Assembly: GCA_963829355.1 (NCBI GenBank)
Contig: CAWHHZ010000001.1
Coordinates: 301,923 to 365,922 of the forward strand
DNA from: CAWHHZ01 sp963829355
GTDB lineage: Bacteria; Acidobacteriota; Thermoanaerobaculia; Gp7-AA8; JAHWKK01
Reading direction: 5' to 3'
Length of the DNA stretch: 64,000 nucleotides
The notes under the pieces are model-generated. The model had not been told where the DNA came from, did no database searches, and was given only the letters and a program-made list of their open reading frames with translations. Shown one piece after another: positions 9,104 to 17,435 of the stretch; the first letter of the stretch is position 1; every line of letters begins with the position of its first letter. A program made the translations under genes and the position numbers.

Positions 9104-11386
9104 ATGGAAACTCGGGAACGGCTGCGCCCATGGGGAGTGATCATTCCCATCTTGCTTGCCGCCGTCGGGAATCTCGGGGCGGAGGGCCGAATCACGATCA
9201 GCTCGCCGAGGGTACTCCTGGAGCCGGAGCCGATCGCCCTCGCTCTGAACCCAAGCGGCTCGATGCCCGCGCCGCTGTGGTCTGGCACGGACTGGATCTC
9301 GGTCTGGAATGATCTGCGTCCGCACGGGGGCGCCTACGCGCAGAGGGTTCGAAATGACGGGTCCGTTGTTTTCAACCTCAACCCGAGACTGCACGCCGCT
9401 CCCCCTCGATCCCTTGTGCCATTCGGTGCCGGTTACATCGTCGGGACATCATCCGGAGCCGTTCTGACGGATCACGAGCTACAGGTGATCGAGAATCGTC
9501 CGGAGATCCCGCGGAACCTCGTCTCCAACGGTCGCACGGTCTTTGCCTTCGATGATGCTCTCGAGCAGACCATGATTCTCGGTTCCGGTTCGACGACTCC
9601 GATCACATCGTCTTACTTTTCAGGAGAGTCTCCCCCTAAGGGTGCCGTCTCAGCTGCGGGTGACGACACGTTCCTGGCCGCGTGGCTGTCGGGAGATTCG
9701 AGTCAGCCTGACGAGGTCTGGATCAACGTCATCCGGACGAGCGGCGAAGCGGTTCTGGAACAGCCGGTCAGGATCTTCACGAGTCCGTCGCGCACGCTGA
9801 GAGTCGACGCGGCATGGGACGGTGAGCACTACCTGCTCGCATGGACGGTCGCAGACTCGACGCTCAGGAAAGTCTGGACGACGCTCATAGACGAAAGTGG
9901 AGCCGCCACGGAACCGAGAAACATCTGGAGTGGAGCTTTGGCTGCGTTCCAGCTGGTAACGGTGGCCCCGGAGAGAGTTCTGATGGTGTGGCCTGAGGAC
10001 GCGCCGGGACTCAACGAGGACAGATTGAGGGGAGTTCTGTTCCGCGAGGGAGAGCTGCTGCCGGGAGCGATCATCGTCTCGGATCGCGCCGGAGTCGTTG
10101 GATCGGACGGCTCAGGCAGTATCGCGATTGTTTCGTTTCGCGACACCGCCATTCGTCTCTCGGAGATCGATACGAGCGGTCCGCTCGAGAAGGGCTCGAT
10201 CAGCCACACGACAGACTGGATCGGGTTGAGGTACGGCCCGGAGAGCCGCACGGGGATCAAGATCTCAGACGGAGGATCGCTGGCGATCTGGGCAGAGTCT
10301 GGGGAGTCCTGGGGAGTTCCGCTGACTCTCGGACGTTTCCGCCAAGACCCTTTGCGACTGGAGCCAGTGACGTATGTGACCGACAGCACGCTTGGTTACG
10401 ATCTCGCCGAGAGCGGCGGTCGGAACCTGGTCGTCTACGCCAACGGAGACGTCGTCGGAAGACTGGCGGGCCCGGATGGAGAGTGGCTCGGTCCCCCTGT
10501 GGCCATCGGCAGTGGAATAGAGCCTCTCGTTCGTGCGCACGGAGATGGCTGGATGGTTGTCTGGCGAAACTTTGAAGAAGGGGCAGACCTCCTCTCGTAT
10601 CGCCTGCTCGGATCCGATGGCATCCCAGTGGGACCCGAACGACGACTTCCTCCGCCGCTAATCGCCGGAGAAAGAATCCTGGAACTTCAGAAGTATCCGG
10701 ACTATGTCGAGCTCAGCCAAGGGGAGGGTTTGCTCGTCTGGCAGGAGGGAGATTTCCAGGGAATCTGTGAGTTCATTTGTCTGGAGAATCCGGCGGCGGC
10801 CATTGTGCGTACGATCCACCTACGCGACGGAATTGCCGATTCGTCGACTCTTCGAACGTATCAGAAGACCGGCCCATCGCTGGGCCGGCCAGTGATCGCC
10901 CGGGCGGGAGACGAGCTCCTCCTGAGCTGGATCGAGCAGCAGACCTTCAACGAGAGCGACAGCGAGGTCATGGGAATGATGCTCGACCTCGAGGGAGAGC
11001 CACTTGGAGATCCATTCGTTATTGGGGAGGGACCGGACGCTCTTTCCGATGCTCCGGGATGTTCGATCACGGCAGTCGATGACCAGTTTTTGATCGTGTG
11101 GCACGTCTACGAGGAGGGTGATCAGATCGGGCAGTTCCTGCAAGAGATCCGTGGCGCAGTCATTCGGCCCGGATCACCTGGTCAGCCGGAGATCGAGTCG
11201 TTCTCCATCAGCGAGCTCGCAGTCGACGCGAGATACATCGAACTCCTCCCCGGCGGTCCTGCATCGGCTCTGCTCCTCTACGGTCGCGAGATGCAGGAGT
11301 ACCCGTACGGAGGGAGCTGGCAGATCGTCTCGCGCGTGATCCGTCTCGATACGCCGGACCGTCGCCATACAATTCGACGTCGCTGA
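9104..11386 (+). CDS. Large secreted protein with propeller-like repeats
   Basis: Protein of 760 residues with an N-terminal signal peptide (hydrophobic segment about 8-25, cleavage near NLGAEG). The body contains recurring units ending in a beta strand of the type D-G/D-x-Y/F-L-hydrophobic-A/V-W, for example WDGEHYLLAW, GDDTFLAAW, HGDGWMVVW, AGDELLLSW and VDDQFLIVW. This spacing suggests a beta-propeller or similar all-beta surface protein. No catalytic motif is visible. The gene stands alone, and the 184-base gap upstream has no repeat. TATAGC at 9093-9098 ends only five bases before the ATG, so the mRNA may be leaderless. Function unknown; the outer surface or periplasm is the likely location. 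Confidence 0.82.
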   Translation: METRERLRPWGVIIPILLAAVGNLGAEGRITISSPRVLLEPEPIALALNPSGSMPAPLWSGTDWISVWNDLRPHGGAYAQRVRNDGSVVFNLNPRLHAAPPRSLVPFGAGYIVGTSSGAVLTDHELQVIENRPEIPRNLVSNGRTVFAFDDALEQTMILGSGSTTPITSSYFSGESPPKGAVSAAGDDTFLAAWLSGDSSQPDEVWINVIRTSGEAVLEQPVRIFTSPSRTLRVDAAWDGEHYLLAWTVADSTLRKVWTTLIDESGAATEPRNIWSGALAAFQLVTVAPERVLMVWPEDAPGLNEDRLRGVLFREGELLPGAIIVSDRAGVVGSDGSGSIAIVSFRDTAIRLSEIDTSGPLEKGSISHTTDWIGLRYGPESRTGIKISDGGSLAIWAESGESWGVPLTLGRFRQDPLRLEPVTYVTDSTLGYDLAESGGRNLVVYANGDVVGRLAGPDGEWLGPPVAIGSGIEPLVRAHGDGWMVVWRNFEEGADLLSYRLLGSDGIPVGPERRLPPPLIAGERILELQKYPDYVELSQGEGLLVWQEGDFQGICEFICLENPAAAIVRTIHLRDGIADSSTLRTYQKTGPSLGRPVIARAGDELLLSWIEQQTFNESDSEVMGMMLDLEGEPLGDPFVIGEGPDALSDAPGCSITAVDDQFLIVWHVYEEGDQIGQFLQEIRGAVIRPGSPGQPEIESFSISELAVDARYIELLPGGPASALLLYGREMQEYPYGGSWQIVSRVIRLDTPDRRHTIRRR

Positions 11387-11479
11387 GTCCGCACCCGTCT
11401 TCCTGAATGGAGCGCAGGGTCGCTTATGCGGTGACTCGACGCGAATTTGCGCTGGAACAGGAGCGAGTATCACTCCACG

Positions 11480-11592
11480 CGATCCTTCGACCGTCCTTCT
11501 CCCGCTTCGCGGGATCCGGCGGCTCAGAGGCTGTGAAAGAATCCAGCGTAGCCTGCGTTACGCTGGATTTTTTCACAGCCTCTCAGGATGAC
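11480..11592. repeat. GTCATCCTGAGC-family repeat with a nested long hairpin
   Basis: The outer part matches the family (GATCCTTCGACCGTCC on the left, CTCAGGATGACA on the right). Inside is a nearly perfect hairpin: GAGGCTGTGAA (11527-11537) pairs with 11573-11583, and AATCCAGCGTA with TACGCTGGATT, around a short loop. The element separates convergent genes and has a T run, so it may serve as a terminator. Confidence 0.75.
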
Positions 11593-11595
11593 AAT

Positions 11596-12369
11596 TCAGT
11601 CCTCGGTCATCGGACCTTCGGCGCGGCCGTCGACGAACTGGCGCACCATCGGGTCGGAGGAGTGCTCGAACTCCTCGGCGGTGCCGGTCTCGACGATCCT
11701 GCCTTTGTGGATCATCGAGATGCGATCGGCGATCTTGAAGGCGACCTTCATGTCGTGCGTGATCGTCACGGCCGTCGTCTGAAGCTTCTCGTCCATCTCC
11801 CGGATCAGGTCGGCGATGACGTCGCTCATGACCGGATCGAGACCTGTCGTCGGCTCGTCGAACAGAAGAATTTCCGGCTGCAGCGAGATGGCGCGGGCGA
11901 AGCCGACACGGCGTCGCATGCCGCCGGAGAGCTCCGAGGGGCGCCTCTCTTCGACGCCCTCGAGGTGAACCTGATCGAGGCATTCGCGCACCCGATCGCG
12001 GATCTCCGGCTCTTTCATCTTCGTGTGACGCCGAAGGGGAAAGGCGATGTTCTCGTACACGCTCATGGAATCGAACAGCGCCCCCTCCTGAAAACTCATC
12101 CCGAACCGCTGTCGGGTTCGATTGAGCTCGCGCGTATCGAGCGTGGAGAGATCGGTGCCGTCGATGACGACCGATCCGGAGTCGGGCTGGAGAAGCCCGA
12201 TGATGTGCTTGAGCGTCACACTCTTTCCGGTTCCGGAAGCGCCCACGATCACCAGCGACTCACCACGGTAAACGTCGAACGAAACTCCCCGCAGGACTTC
12301 CTTGCTCCCGAAGGTCTTGTGAATATCCCGGAGCGAGATCAGAGGCGGCTGGCTCTTGTCGGTCATCAT
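11596..12369 (-). CDS. mlaF: ABC transporter ATPase, MlaF type
   Basis: ATPase of 257 residues. Walker A GASGTGKS near residue 42, signature LSGGMRRR near 146, Walker B EILLFDEPTTGLDP near 165 and the switch histidine in ITHDM near 200. The LSGGMRRRVGFARA form is typical of the MlaF/Ttg2A group, which drives phospholipid transport between the two membranes of Gram-negative cells. Its start overlaps the stop of the permease gene by one base, so the two are translationally coupled (permease first). No mlaD (MCE) gene follows; the next gene downstream is convergent. Confidence 0.92.
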   Translation of the reverse strand: MMTDKSQPPLISLRDIHKTFGSKEVLRGVSFDVYRGESLVIVGASGTGKSVTLKHIIGLLQPDSGSVVIDGTDLSTLDTRELNRTRQRFGMSFQEGALFDSMSVYENIAFPLRRHTKMKEPEIRDRVRECLDQVHLEGVEERRPSELSGGMRRRVGFARAISLQPEILLFDEPTTGLDPVMSDVIADLIREMDEKLQTTAVTITHDMKVAFKIADRISMIHKGRIVETGTAEEFEHSSDPMVRQFVDGRAEGPMTED

Positions 12370-13139
12370 CAGAAAAGAAGCTTCGTCAGGAAGAAGTCGG
12401 TGAGCAGGATGATCAGCGATGCACTGACCACCGCGGTCGTGGTCGATTTACCGACTCCCTCGGCTCCTCCCCTCGTGTAGTAGCCCTTCACGCACCCTGT
12501 CAGCGTGAGGATCACGCCGAAAAACGCTGCTTTGATCAGACCGCTCCAGACGTCGTTCAACTCGAGAAATTGAAAGGTCCTGGCGTTGTAGACGACCGGG
12601 TTGGCCCCCAGGAGTCGTACCGCAACGAGATAGCCGCCGTAGATCCCGAGCCCATCCCCGAGAATCGTGAGGAAAGGCAGCATGACGAGACCAGCCATGA
12701 CGCGTGGAACGAACAGGTAATGCACCGGTTCGGTCGCGAGCGCTTCGAGCGCGTCGATCTGTTCGGTGACGCGCATCGTCCCGATCTCGGCCGCCATCGA
12801 GGATCCCACACGACCGGTCACCATCAGACCGACCAGAACGGGAGAGAGCTCGCGGAGCATTGAGAGCGAGACGACGCTCGCGACGAAGTCGGTCGCGTGG
12901 ACACGCTCGAAACCCTGGTAGGTCTGGAGGGCCATGACCATGCCCGTGAACATCGTGGTGAGGACGACGACCGGGATCGAATCAACACCCACACGCACCA
13001 TCTGCCGGAGCCACTGGACGACCTCGAATGGCGGCCGGAAGGTCCAGACGACGGTGCGCCACAACATCACGAACCATCGCCCTGCCTCCTCGAAAAAGGA
13101 GATGAAGAAGAGCCCGATACGCTCGAAAAAGCGGGTCAC
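12369..13139 (-). CDS. mlaE: ABC transporter permease, MlaE type
   Basis: Membrane protein of 256 residues with five to six hydrophobic segments and the MlaE family core: FTGMVMALQ, LSMLRELSPVLVGLMVTGRVGSSMAAEIGTM and EQIDALEALATEPVHYL. It forms the inner-membrane channel with MlaF for lipid trafficking. The start is GTG at 13139; TATACT (13147-13152, reverse strand) ends seven bases before it and no Shine-Dalgarno is visible, suggesting a leaderless mRNA. First gene of a two-gene operon with mlaF. Confidence 0.93.
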   Translation of the reverse strand: MTRFFERIGLFFISFFEEAGRWFVMLWRTVVWTFRPPFEVVQWLRQMVRVGVDSIPVVVLTTMFTGMVMALQTYQGFERVHATDFVASVVSLSMLRELSPVLVGLMVTGRVGSSMAAEIGTMRVTEQIDALEALATEPVHYLFVPRVMAGLVMLPFLTILGDGLGIYGGYLVAVRLLGANPVVYNARTFQFLELNDVWSGLIKAAFFGVILTLTGCVKGYYTRGGAEGVGKSTTTAVVSASLIILLTDFFLTKLLF

Positions 13140-13268
13140 GACGCAGAGTATAGAGGAACCGTGGCCATATCGGGTTTCGCCATGAGGGGCCCCGGGTCTC
13201 CATGGAGCCCCGTGGGAAAAATAGTCCGACTGTTCGAGGACATCTGCGATGGGCAGTGTTAAACGATT

Positions 13269-13470
13269 GTCACCCCGAGCGGGGCGGGTGGGCGGGCAAG
13301 CGAGAGCCTGCCCTGAGGGGTGCTGGGAGGGGGAAACCGAAGGGGGCCTCGCAAGTTACGTGCTCTGTCGGCGTGGAGCTGGTGCTCGCTCATGCAGCGG
13401 CCCAGACGTCACTGAGTACGAAACTCGCGAGCTGCCTCGCTTGCCTACCCACCCGCCCGCTCGGCATGAC
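13269..13470. repeat. GC-rich inverted-repeat element (GAGCGGG...CCCGCTC family), copy 1
   Basis: About 200 bases bounded by GTCACCCCGAGCGG and CTCGGCATGAC. The sub-terminal GCGGGTGGGCGGGCAAGCGAG is mirrored by CTCGCTTGCCTACCCACCCG near the other end. The middle is unrelated between copies. Other copies: 19467-19635, 22792-22958, 33325-33490. It fills most of the gap between mlaE and the hydrolase gene. Confidence 0.82.
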
Positions 13471-13514
13471 GATTCTCGGTCGCACCATTAACTCAACGCA
13501 ATTGGGGCATCTGG

Positions 13515-14141
13515 TCAGCGTTCGTGATCATCCCAGCGCCCGGACAGCTCTCCGAAATCGATCTCGCTGGAGTCGAGAATCTCCGCCTTCAACAGCCGCT
13601 CCATCTGCCCCAGGGAGTATTCGCCATCCTGCTGGTCGATGGCGGCGACACAGTCGCGCGGAACAATGAGCTGGAAATCGCGCATATACGCGTCATGCGC
13701 AGTAAAGAAGACGCAGTTGTTCGTGGCGATCCCTGTGAGGACGAGGAGTCTCGTGCCGAGATAGTCGAGCAGGGTCTCGAGCGTGGTCGAGTAGAAGGCG
13801 GAGTTCTTCGGCTTGAGGACGAAGTAGTCCTCCGATTCCGGGGTGAGCGTCCGCACGACCCGCTCTCCCCTCACCCCGTCCTCGAGGCAATGATCGATCA
13901 CCTTTTGAAAGTCGGACTGCCAGCGACCGAAATTGTCATTGGCGTAGATGACGGGGATGCGGGCACCTCGCGCCCGTTCCTTCAGTTCCCGCAGCGCCTT
14001 CGCCATCGGTATCGCATGCTCGAGAAGCTCCTCGCCACCTTCGTATTCCATGTCGTTGACGACATCGACAATGAGCAGGGCCACAGGCGATTTGTCCGGC
14101 GCATTGCCGTGCAGATCCGGGTTCTGATCAGTCCGCGTCAT
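13515..14141 (-). CDS. Isochorismatase-family cysteine hydrolase
   Basis: Hydrolase of 208 residues (start ATG 14141; the open frame extends upstream but runs into tandem repeats). It shows the family's Asp-Lys-Cys triad: Asp in ALLIVDVVNDM, Lys in FVLKPKNSAFYST and Cys in TGIATNNCV. Members cleave amides such as nicotinamide or ureido compounds or act on isochorismate; the exact substrate cannot be read here. The gene is divergent from the transhydrogenase operon. Nicotinamidase activity would fit an NAD(P) theme with that neighbour, but the zinc-site residues of nicotinamidases are not evident, so I do not claim it. Confidence 0.85.
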   Translation of the reverse strand: MTRTDQNPDLHGNAPDKSPVALLIVDVVNDMEYEGGEELLEHAIPMAKALRELKERARGARIPVIYANDNFGRWQSDFQKVIDHCLEDGVRGERVVRTLTPESEDYFVLKPKNSAFYSTTLETLLDYLGTRLLVLTGIATNNCVFFTAHDAYMRDFQLIVPRDCVAAIDQQDGEYSLGQMERLLKAEILDSSEIDFGELSGRWDDHER

Positions 14142-14179
14142 GCCGGGCGGCGTTGCACTCCACCTGCCAGAGAGGCAGA

Positions 14180-14234
14180 CGTCAGTCGACTGATGACTGT
14201 CGACTGATGACTGACGACTGACGACTGACGACTG
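14180..14234. repeat. Short tandem repeat, period seven (CGACTGA/TCGACTG)
   Basis: Runs of ACTGTCGACTG and CGACTGACGACTGACGACTG with a seven-base period lie upstream of the hydrolase gene. Related seven-base repeats with other words occur in about ten other gaps of this window. Confidence 0.7.
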
Positions 14235-14298
14235 CCCAAATATGACCAGAATCACCCCTCCGCGTGACCTTCAACACCACCTCGAAGGCTTCCCACGT

Positions 14299-14304
14299 TA
14301 CAAT
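14299..14304 (+). promoter_or_regulatory. Putative -10 box of the transhydrogenase operon
   Basis: TACAAT ends ten bases before the ATG at 14315, with no Shine-Dalgarno in between. No good -35 box is seen. The mRNA would have a very short leader or none. Confidence 0.45.
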
Positions 14305-14314
14305 ACGCGCCCGG

Positions 14315-15448
14315 ATGGCTACTATATTTGTTCCAAAAGAGACCTCAGAAGGCGAGGCCAGGGTCGCAGCGGTACCGGAAACGGTACGTCGCTACGTCAA
14401 AGATGGCCTGTCAGTCTTCATCGAAGCAGGTGCCGGCAGTGCGTCGAATTTCGACGATAACTCGTATACCGAGGCCGGCGCCACGATCGTGAATGCAGAC
14501 GAAGGATGGTCGAAGGCTGACCTGATCCTCAAAGTTACGCCACCCTCGGCGGCTCAGATCGGGTTGATGCGCAAAGGCGCGATCATCGCCTCGTTCATCT
14601 ATCCGAGCAGGAACCTCGAGATCGTCAAGGCTCTCCGCGAGCGCGGCGTAAGCTCGTTCGCCATGGAGCTGGTTCCCAGGATCACCCGGGCGCAGACGAT
14701 GGACGCTCTTTCGTCTCAGGCATCGATCGCGGGATACAAGGCAGTGTTGCTCGCTGCCGGCCGACTCGGAAAGTACTTCCCGCTCCTGATGACAGCCGCC
14801 GGAACGATCAAGCCGGCTCGTGTCGTGATCATGGGAGCAGGAGTCGCCGGTCTCCAGGCGATCGCAACCGCGAAGCGCCTCGGGGCCGTCGTGGAAGTCT
14901 CCGACATCCGACCGGCCGTCAAGGAGCAGGTCGAGTCACTCGGTGGAAAATTCATCGCGCTTCCCATGGAAGAGAGCGGCGAAGGAACCGGCGGTTACGC
15001 GAAGGAGATGAGCGAGGACTTCCTCAGGCGCCAGCGCGAGATCGTGGCTGAACGAGTCGCGGCCTCGGATGTCGTCATCACCACCGCGCAGGTTCCCGGA
15101 AAGAAGGCTCCGACGCTGGTGACCGAAGAGATGGTGCGCTCGATGAAGCACGGCTCGGTCATCATCGATCTCGCGGTCGACTCCGGCGGCAACTGTGAGC
15201 TTTCCGAGCCTGAGCGCGAAGTCGAGAAGCACGGCGTTCACATCCTCGGATTCTCGAACCTTCCGGCTACCGTTCCACAGGACGCGAGCACGATGTACTC
15301 ACGAAACCTGGTCGCTCTGCTCGGAGAGTTCGTCAAGGCGGGCGAGATCAACATGGACCTCGCCAATGACGTCATCGATCCGACTCTACTCGTCCACGAG
15401 GGCGAGGTCAGACACCAGCCGACCAAAGAGATGATGGGAGGCGCCTGA
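14315..15448 (+). CDS. pntA: NAD(P) transhydrogenase subunit alpha, part 1
   Basis: Soluble NAD(H)-binding domain (dI) of proton-translocating transhydrogenase, 377 residues. It begins MATIFVPKET and shows the Rossmann motif VVIMGAGVAGLQAIATAKRLGA near residue 170 and the mobile-loop region with GGYAKEMSEDF. The longer frame from 14264 is less likely, because ATG 14315 gives the usual N-terminus (VPKET, then GEARVA). The alpha subunit is split in two genes, as in many bacteria. Its stop overlaps the next ATG, so the operon is pntAA-pntAB-pntB. The complex exchanges reducing power between NADH and NADPH using the proton gradient. Confidence 0.95.
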   Translation: MATIFVPKETSEGEARVAAVPETVRRYVKDGLSVFIEAGAGSASNFDDNSYTEAGATIVNADEGWSKADLILKVTPPSAAQIGLMRKGAIIASFIYPSRNLEIVKALRERGVSSFAMELVPRITRAQTMDALSSQASIAGYKAVLLAAGRLGKYFPLLMTAAGTIKPARVVIMGAGVAGLQAIATAKRLGAVVEVSDIRPAVKEQVESLGGKFIALPMEESGEGTGGYAKEMSEDFLRRQREIVAERVAASDVVITTAQVPGKKAPTLVTEEMVRSMKHGSVIIDLAVDSGGNCELSEPEREVEKHGVHILGFSNLPATVPQDASTMYSRNLVALLGEFVKAGEINMDLANDVIDPTLLVHEGEVRHQPTKEMMGGA

Positions 15449-15735
15449 TGGGAATGGGTGCGCTGTTAATCGGTATCTATCTGTTCACTCTGGCGATGTT
15501 CGTCGGCTTCGAGATCATCACCAAGATCCCCCCCACTCTTCACACTCCACTGATGTCGGGCGCCAACGCGATTTCTGGTATCACGATCGTCGGTGCACTC
15601 GTCGCCGCCCAGGGTGGTTCAGTGACCGTCAGCCGCATTCTCGGGATGGTCGCCATCATCTTCGCCATGATCAACGTCGTCGGCGGCTTTCTGGTGACGG
15701 ACCGCATGCTCAAGATGTTCGGGAAGAAGAAGTAA
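15448..15735 (+). CDS. pntAB: NAD(P) transhydrogenase subunit alpha, part 2
   Basis: Small membrane subunit of 95 residues with about three hydrophobic helices; it corresponds to the C-terminal membrane part of full-length PntA. Features include FEIITKIPPTLHTPLMSGANAI, conserved in this subunit. Overlaps pntAA by one base and precedes pntB by three bases. Confidence 0.95.
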   Translation: MGMGALLIGIYLFTLAMFVGFEIITKIPPTLHTPLMSGANAISGITIVGALVAAQGGSVTVSRILGMVAIIFAMINVVGGFLVTDRMLKMFGKKK

Positions 15736-15738
15736 CCA

Positions 15739-17184
15739 ATGGCTGAGACTGCAGGATTCACCAATCTGATCGCAATTCTCTATTTGATCTCCGCGGGACT
15801 GTTCATCTTTGCGCTCAAAGGGATGACGAAAGTCCGCTCGGCAAGAGGCGGAAACCAGATGGCCGCTCTGGCAATGCTGATCGCCATCGTCGCGACGGTG
15901 ATGGAGATCGGCGTCGTCGATTACCGATTCATTCTGATCGGACTCATCATCGGTACCGCCATCGGCGCGTTCATCGCCATACGTGTGGAGATGACCGAGA
16001 TGCCGGAGATGGTCGGTCTTCTCAATGGTTGTGGTGGCGCCGCCTCGGTACTCGTCGCTCTCTCGACGCTATGGGCGGCAGTCATCAACACCACCGACAG
16101 CTTTACTGCCGCGACGGTTCTCGGGGGCGCGCCCGCCTTCACCATCATCCTCTCGATCCTCGTAGGCGGTGTGACATTCAGCGGAAGTTTCGTCGCGTTT
16201 CTCAAGCTTCGCGGAATGTGGAAGCTCGATAACCCGGTGATCCTGCCGGGGCGGCATGTGATCAACGCCGTTCTTCTCCTCGCCTCGCTCGGGCTCGGTT
16301 ATTACTTCGCCTTCATCGTGCAGCACGGTGAGACGATCGAGATCTACGCGATCATCGTCATCGTTCTCTCGTTGCTTCTCGGAATCGGCCTCGTCATCCC
16401 GATCGGCGGCGCGGACATGCCGGTCGTCATCTCGCTCCTCAACTCCTATTCGGGTATCGCCGCGGCGATGACCGGATTCGTCATCGGCAACGCGATGCTG
16501 ATCATCGCCGGTGCGCTGGTCGGTGCATCGGGCCTGATTCTCACGCAGATCATGTGCGTGGCGATGAACCGCTCACTCGCGAACGTCATCTTCGGCGGCT
16601 TCGGCGCAGTCGAGGAAGGGAGCGCCGCATCCGGCGCCGCCCGTGACTACGGTCCAGTTCGCTCCGGAGGACCGGAAGAAGCCGCGATGCTTCTCGACGC
16701 AGCCTCGCGAGTCATGATCGTCCCGGGCTACGGTCTCGCCGTCGCGCAGGCGCAGCACATCGTCAAGGAGCTGGCGGACGTTCTCGCCAAACGCGACATC
16801 AAGACCGAGTACGCGATTCACCCGGTCGCCGGACGTATGCCTGGTCACATGAACGTCCTCCTCGCAGAAGCTGACGTCCCCTACGAGCAGCTCCTCGAGA
16901 TGGAGCGGGCCAATCCGGAGATGAAGAACGTCGACGTCGCCATCGTCCTCGGCGCCAACGACGTCGTGAACCCCGCCGCCGATGATCCAGGCAGCCCGAT
17001 CGCCGGAATGCCGATCATCGCAGTGCAGGACGCGCAGTCGATCATCGTGATCAAGCGCTCCCTCAGCCCCGGATTCGCAGGAATCAAGAACCGCCTGTTC
17101 GAGGATCCGAAGACGATGATGCTCTTCATGGATGCGAAGGAAGCACTCCAGGGAGTCGTCGCCGAGCTGAAGGACATGAAGTAG
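15739..17184 (+). CDS. pntB: NAD(P) transhydrogenase subunit beta
   Basis: Protein of 481 residues: an N-terminal membrane domain of about eight to nine helices (1-280) that forms the proton channel with the alpha part, then the NADP(H)-binding domain dIII (about 300-481) with VPGYGLAVAQAQHIVKELAD, the HPVAGRMPGHMNVLLAEA segment and GANDVVNPAA. All parts of the enzyme are therefore present in this operon. An intrinsic terminator follows at 17238-17268. Confidence 0.96.
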   Translation: MAETAGFTNLIAILYLISAGLFIFALKGMTKVRSARGGNQMAALAMLIAIVATVMEIGVVDYRFILIGLIIGTAIGAFIAIRVEMTEMPEMVGLLNGCGGAASVLVALSTLWAAVINTTDSFTAATVLGGAPAFTIILSILVGGVTFSGSFVAFLKLRGMWKLDNPVILPGRHVINAVLLLASLGLGYYFAFIVQHGETIEIYAIIVIVLSLLLGIGLVIPIGGADMPVVISLLNSYSGIAAAMTGFVIGNAMLIIAGALVGASGLILTQIMCVAMNRSLANVIFGGFGAVEEGSAASGAARDYGPVRSGGPEEAAMLLDAASRVMIVPGYGLAVAQAQHIVKELADVLAKRDIKTEYAIHPVAGRMPGHMNVLLAEADVPYEQLLEMERANPEMKNVDVAIVLGANDVVNPAADDPGSPIAGMPIIAVQDAQSIIVIKRSLSPGFAGIKNRLFEDPKTMMLFMDAKEALQGVVAELKDMK

Positions 17185-17237
17185 GAGTTCAGTCGTCAGA
17201 CGTCAGTCAACAGTCGTCAGACAGTACGCGACAATCG

Positions 17238-17268
17238 AGCCCAGGGCCGCAAGCCCTGGGCTTTGTTG
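17238..17268 (+). terminator. Intrinsic terminator of the pnt operon
   Basis: Stem AGCCCAGGG (17238-17246) pairs with CCCTGGGCT (17254-17262) around CCGCAAG, followed by TTTGTTGT. It lies 54 bases after the pntB stop. Confidence 0.8.
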
Positions 17269-17335
17269 TATCCGCTCTCCCCGCCGCTCCGCGTGTGCGA
17301 CAGAACCCTCTCCCTCTGGGAGAGGGAGAACACCG

Positions 17336-17412
17336 CTCGCACTCTTTCACTTTCACTCTCTCACTCTTCACTTTTCACTTTCATCGTTCATCGTTCATCG
17401 TTCATCGTTCGT
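17336..17412. repeat. Short tandem repeats (TTCACTT and CATCGTT, period about seven)
   Basis: Stretches such as TTTCACTTTCACTC and four exact CATCGTT units precede the ABC ATPase gene. This belongs to the same class of seven-base tandem words found in other gaps. Confidence 0.7.
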
Positions 17413-17435
17413 CTTTCGTATATCCTCTCCGCTTC

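Noticed and set aside
13515..14141. Nicotinamidase (pncA) call for the isochorismatase-family gene
   Set aside because: Although it lies beside transhydrogenase genes, the metal-binding residues specific to nicotinamidases are not evident.
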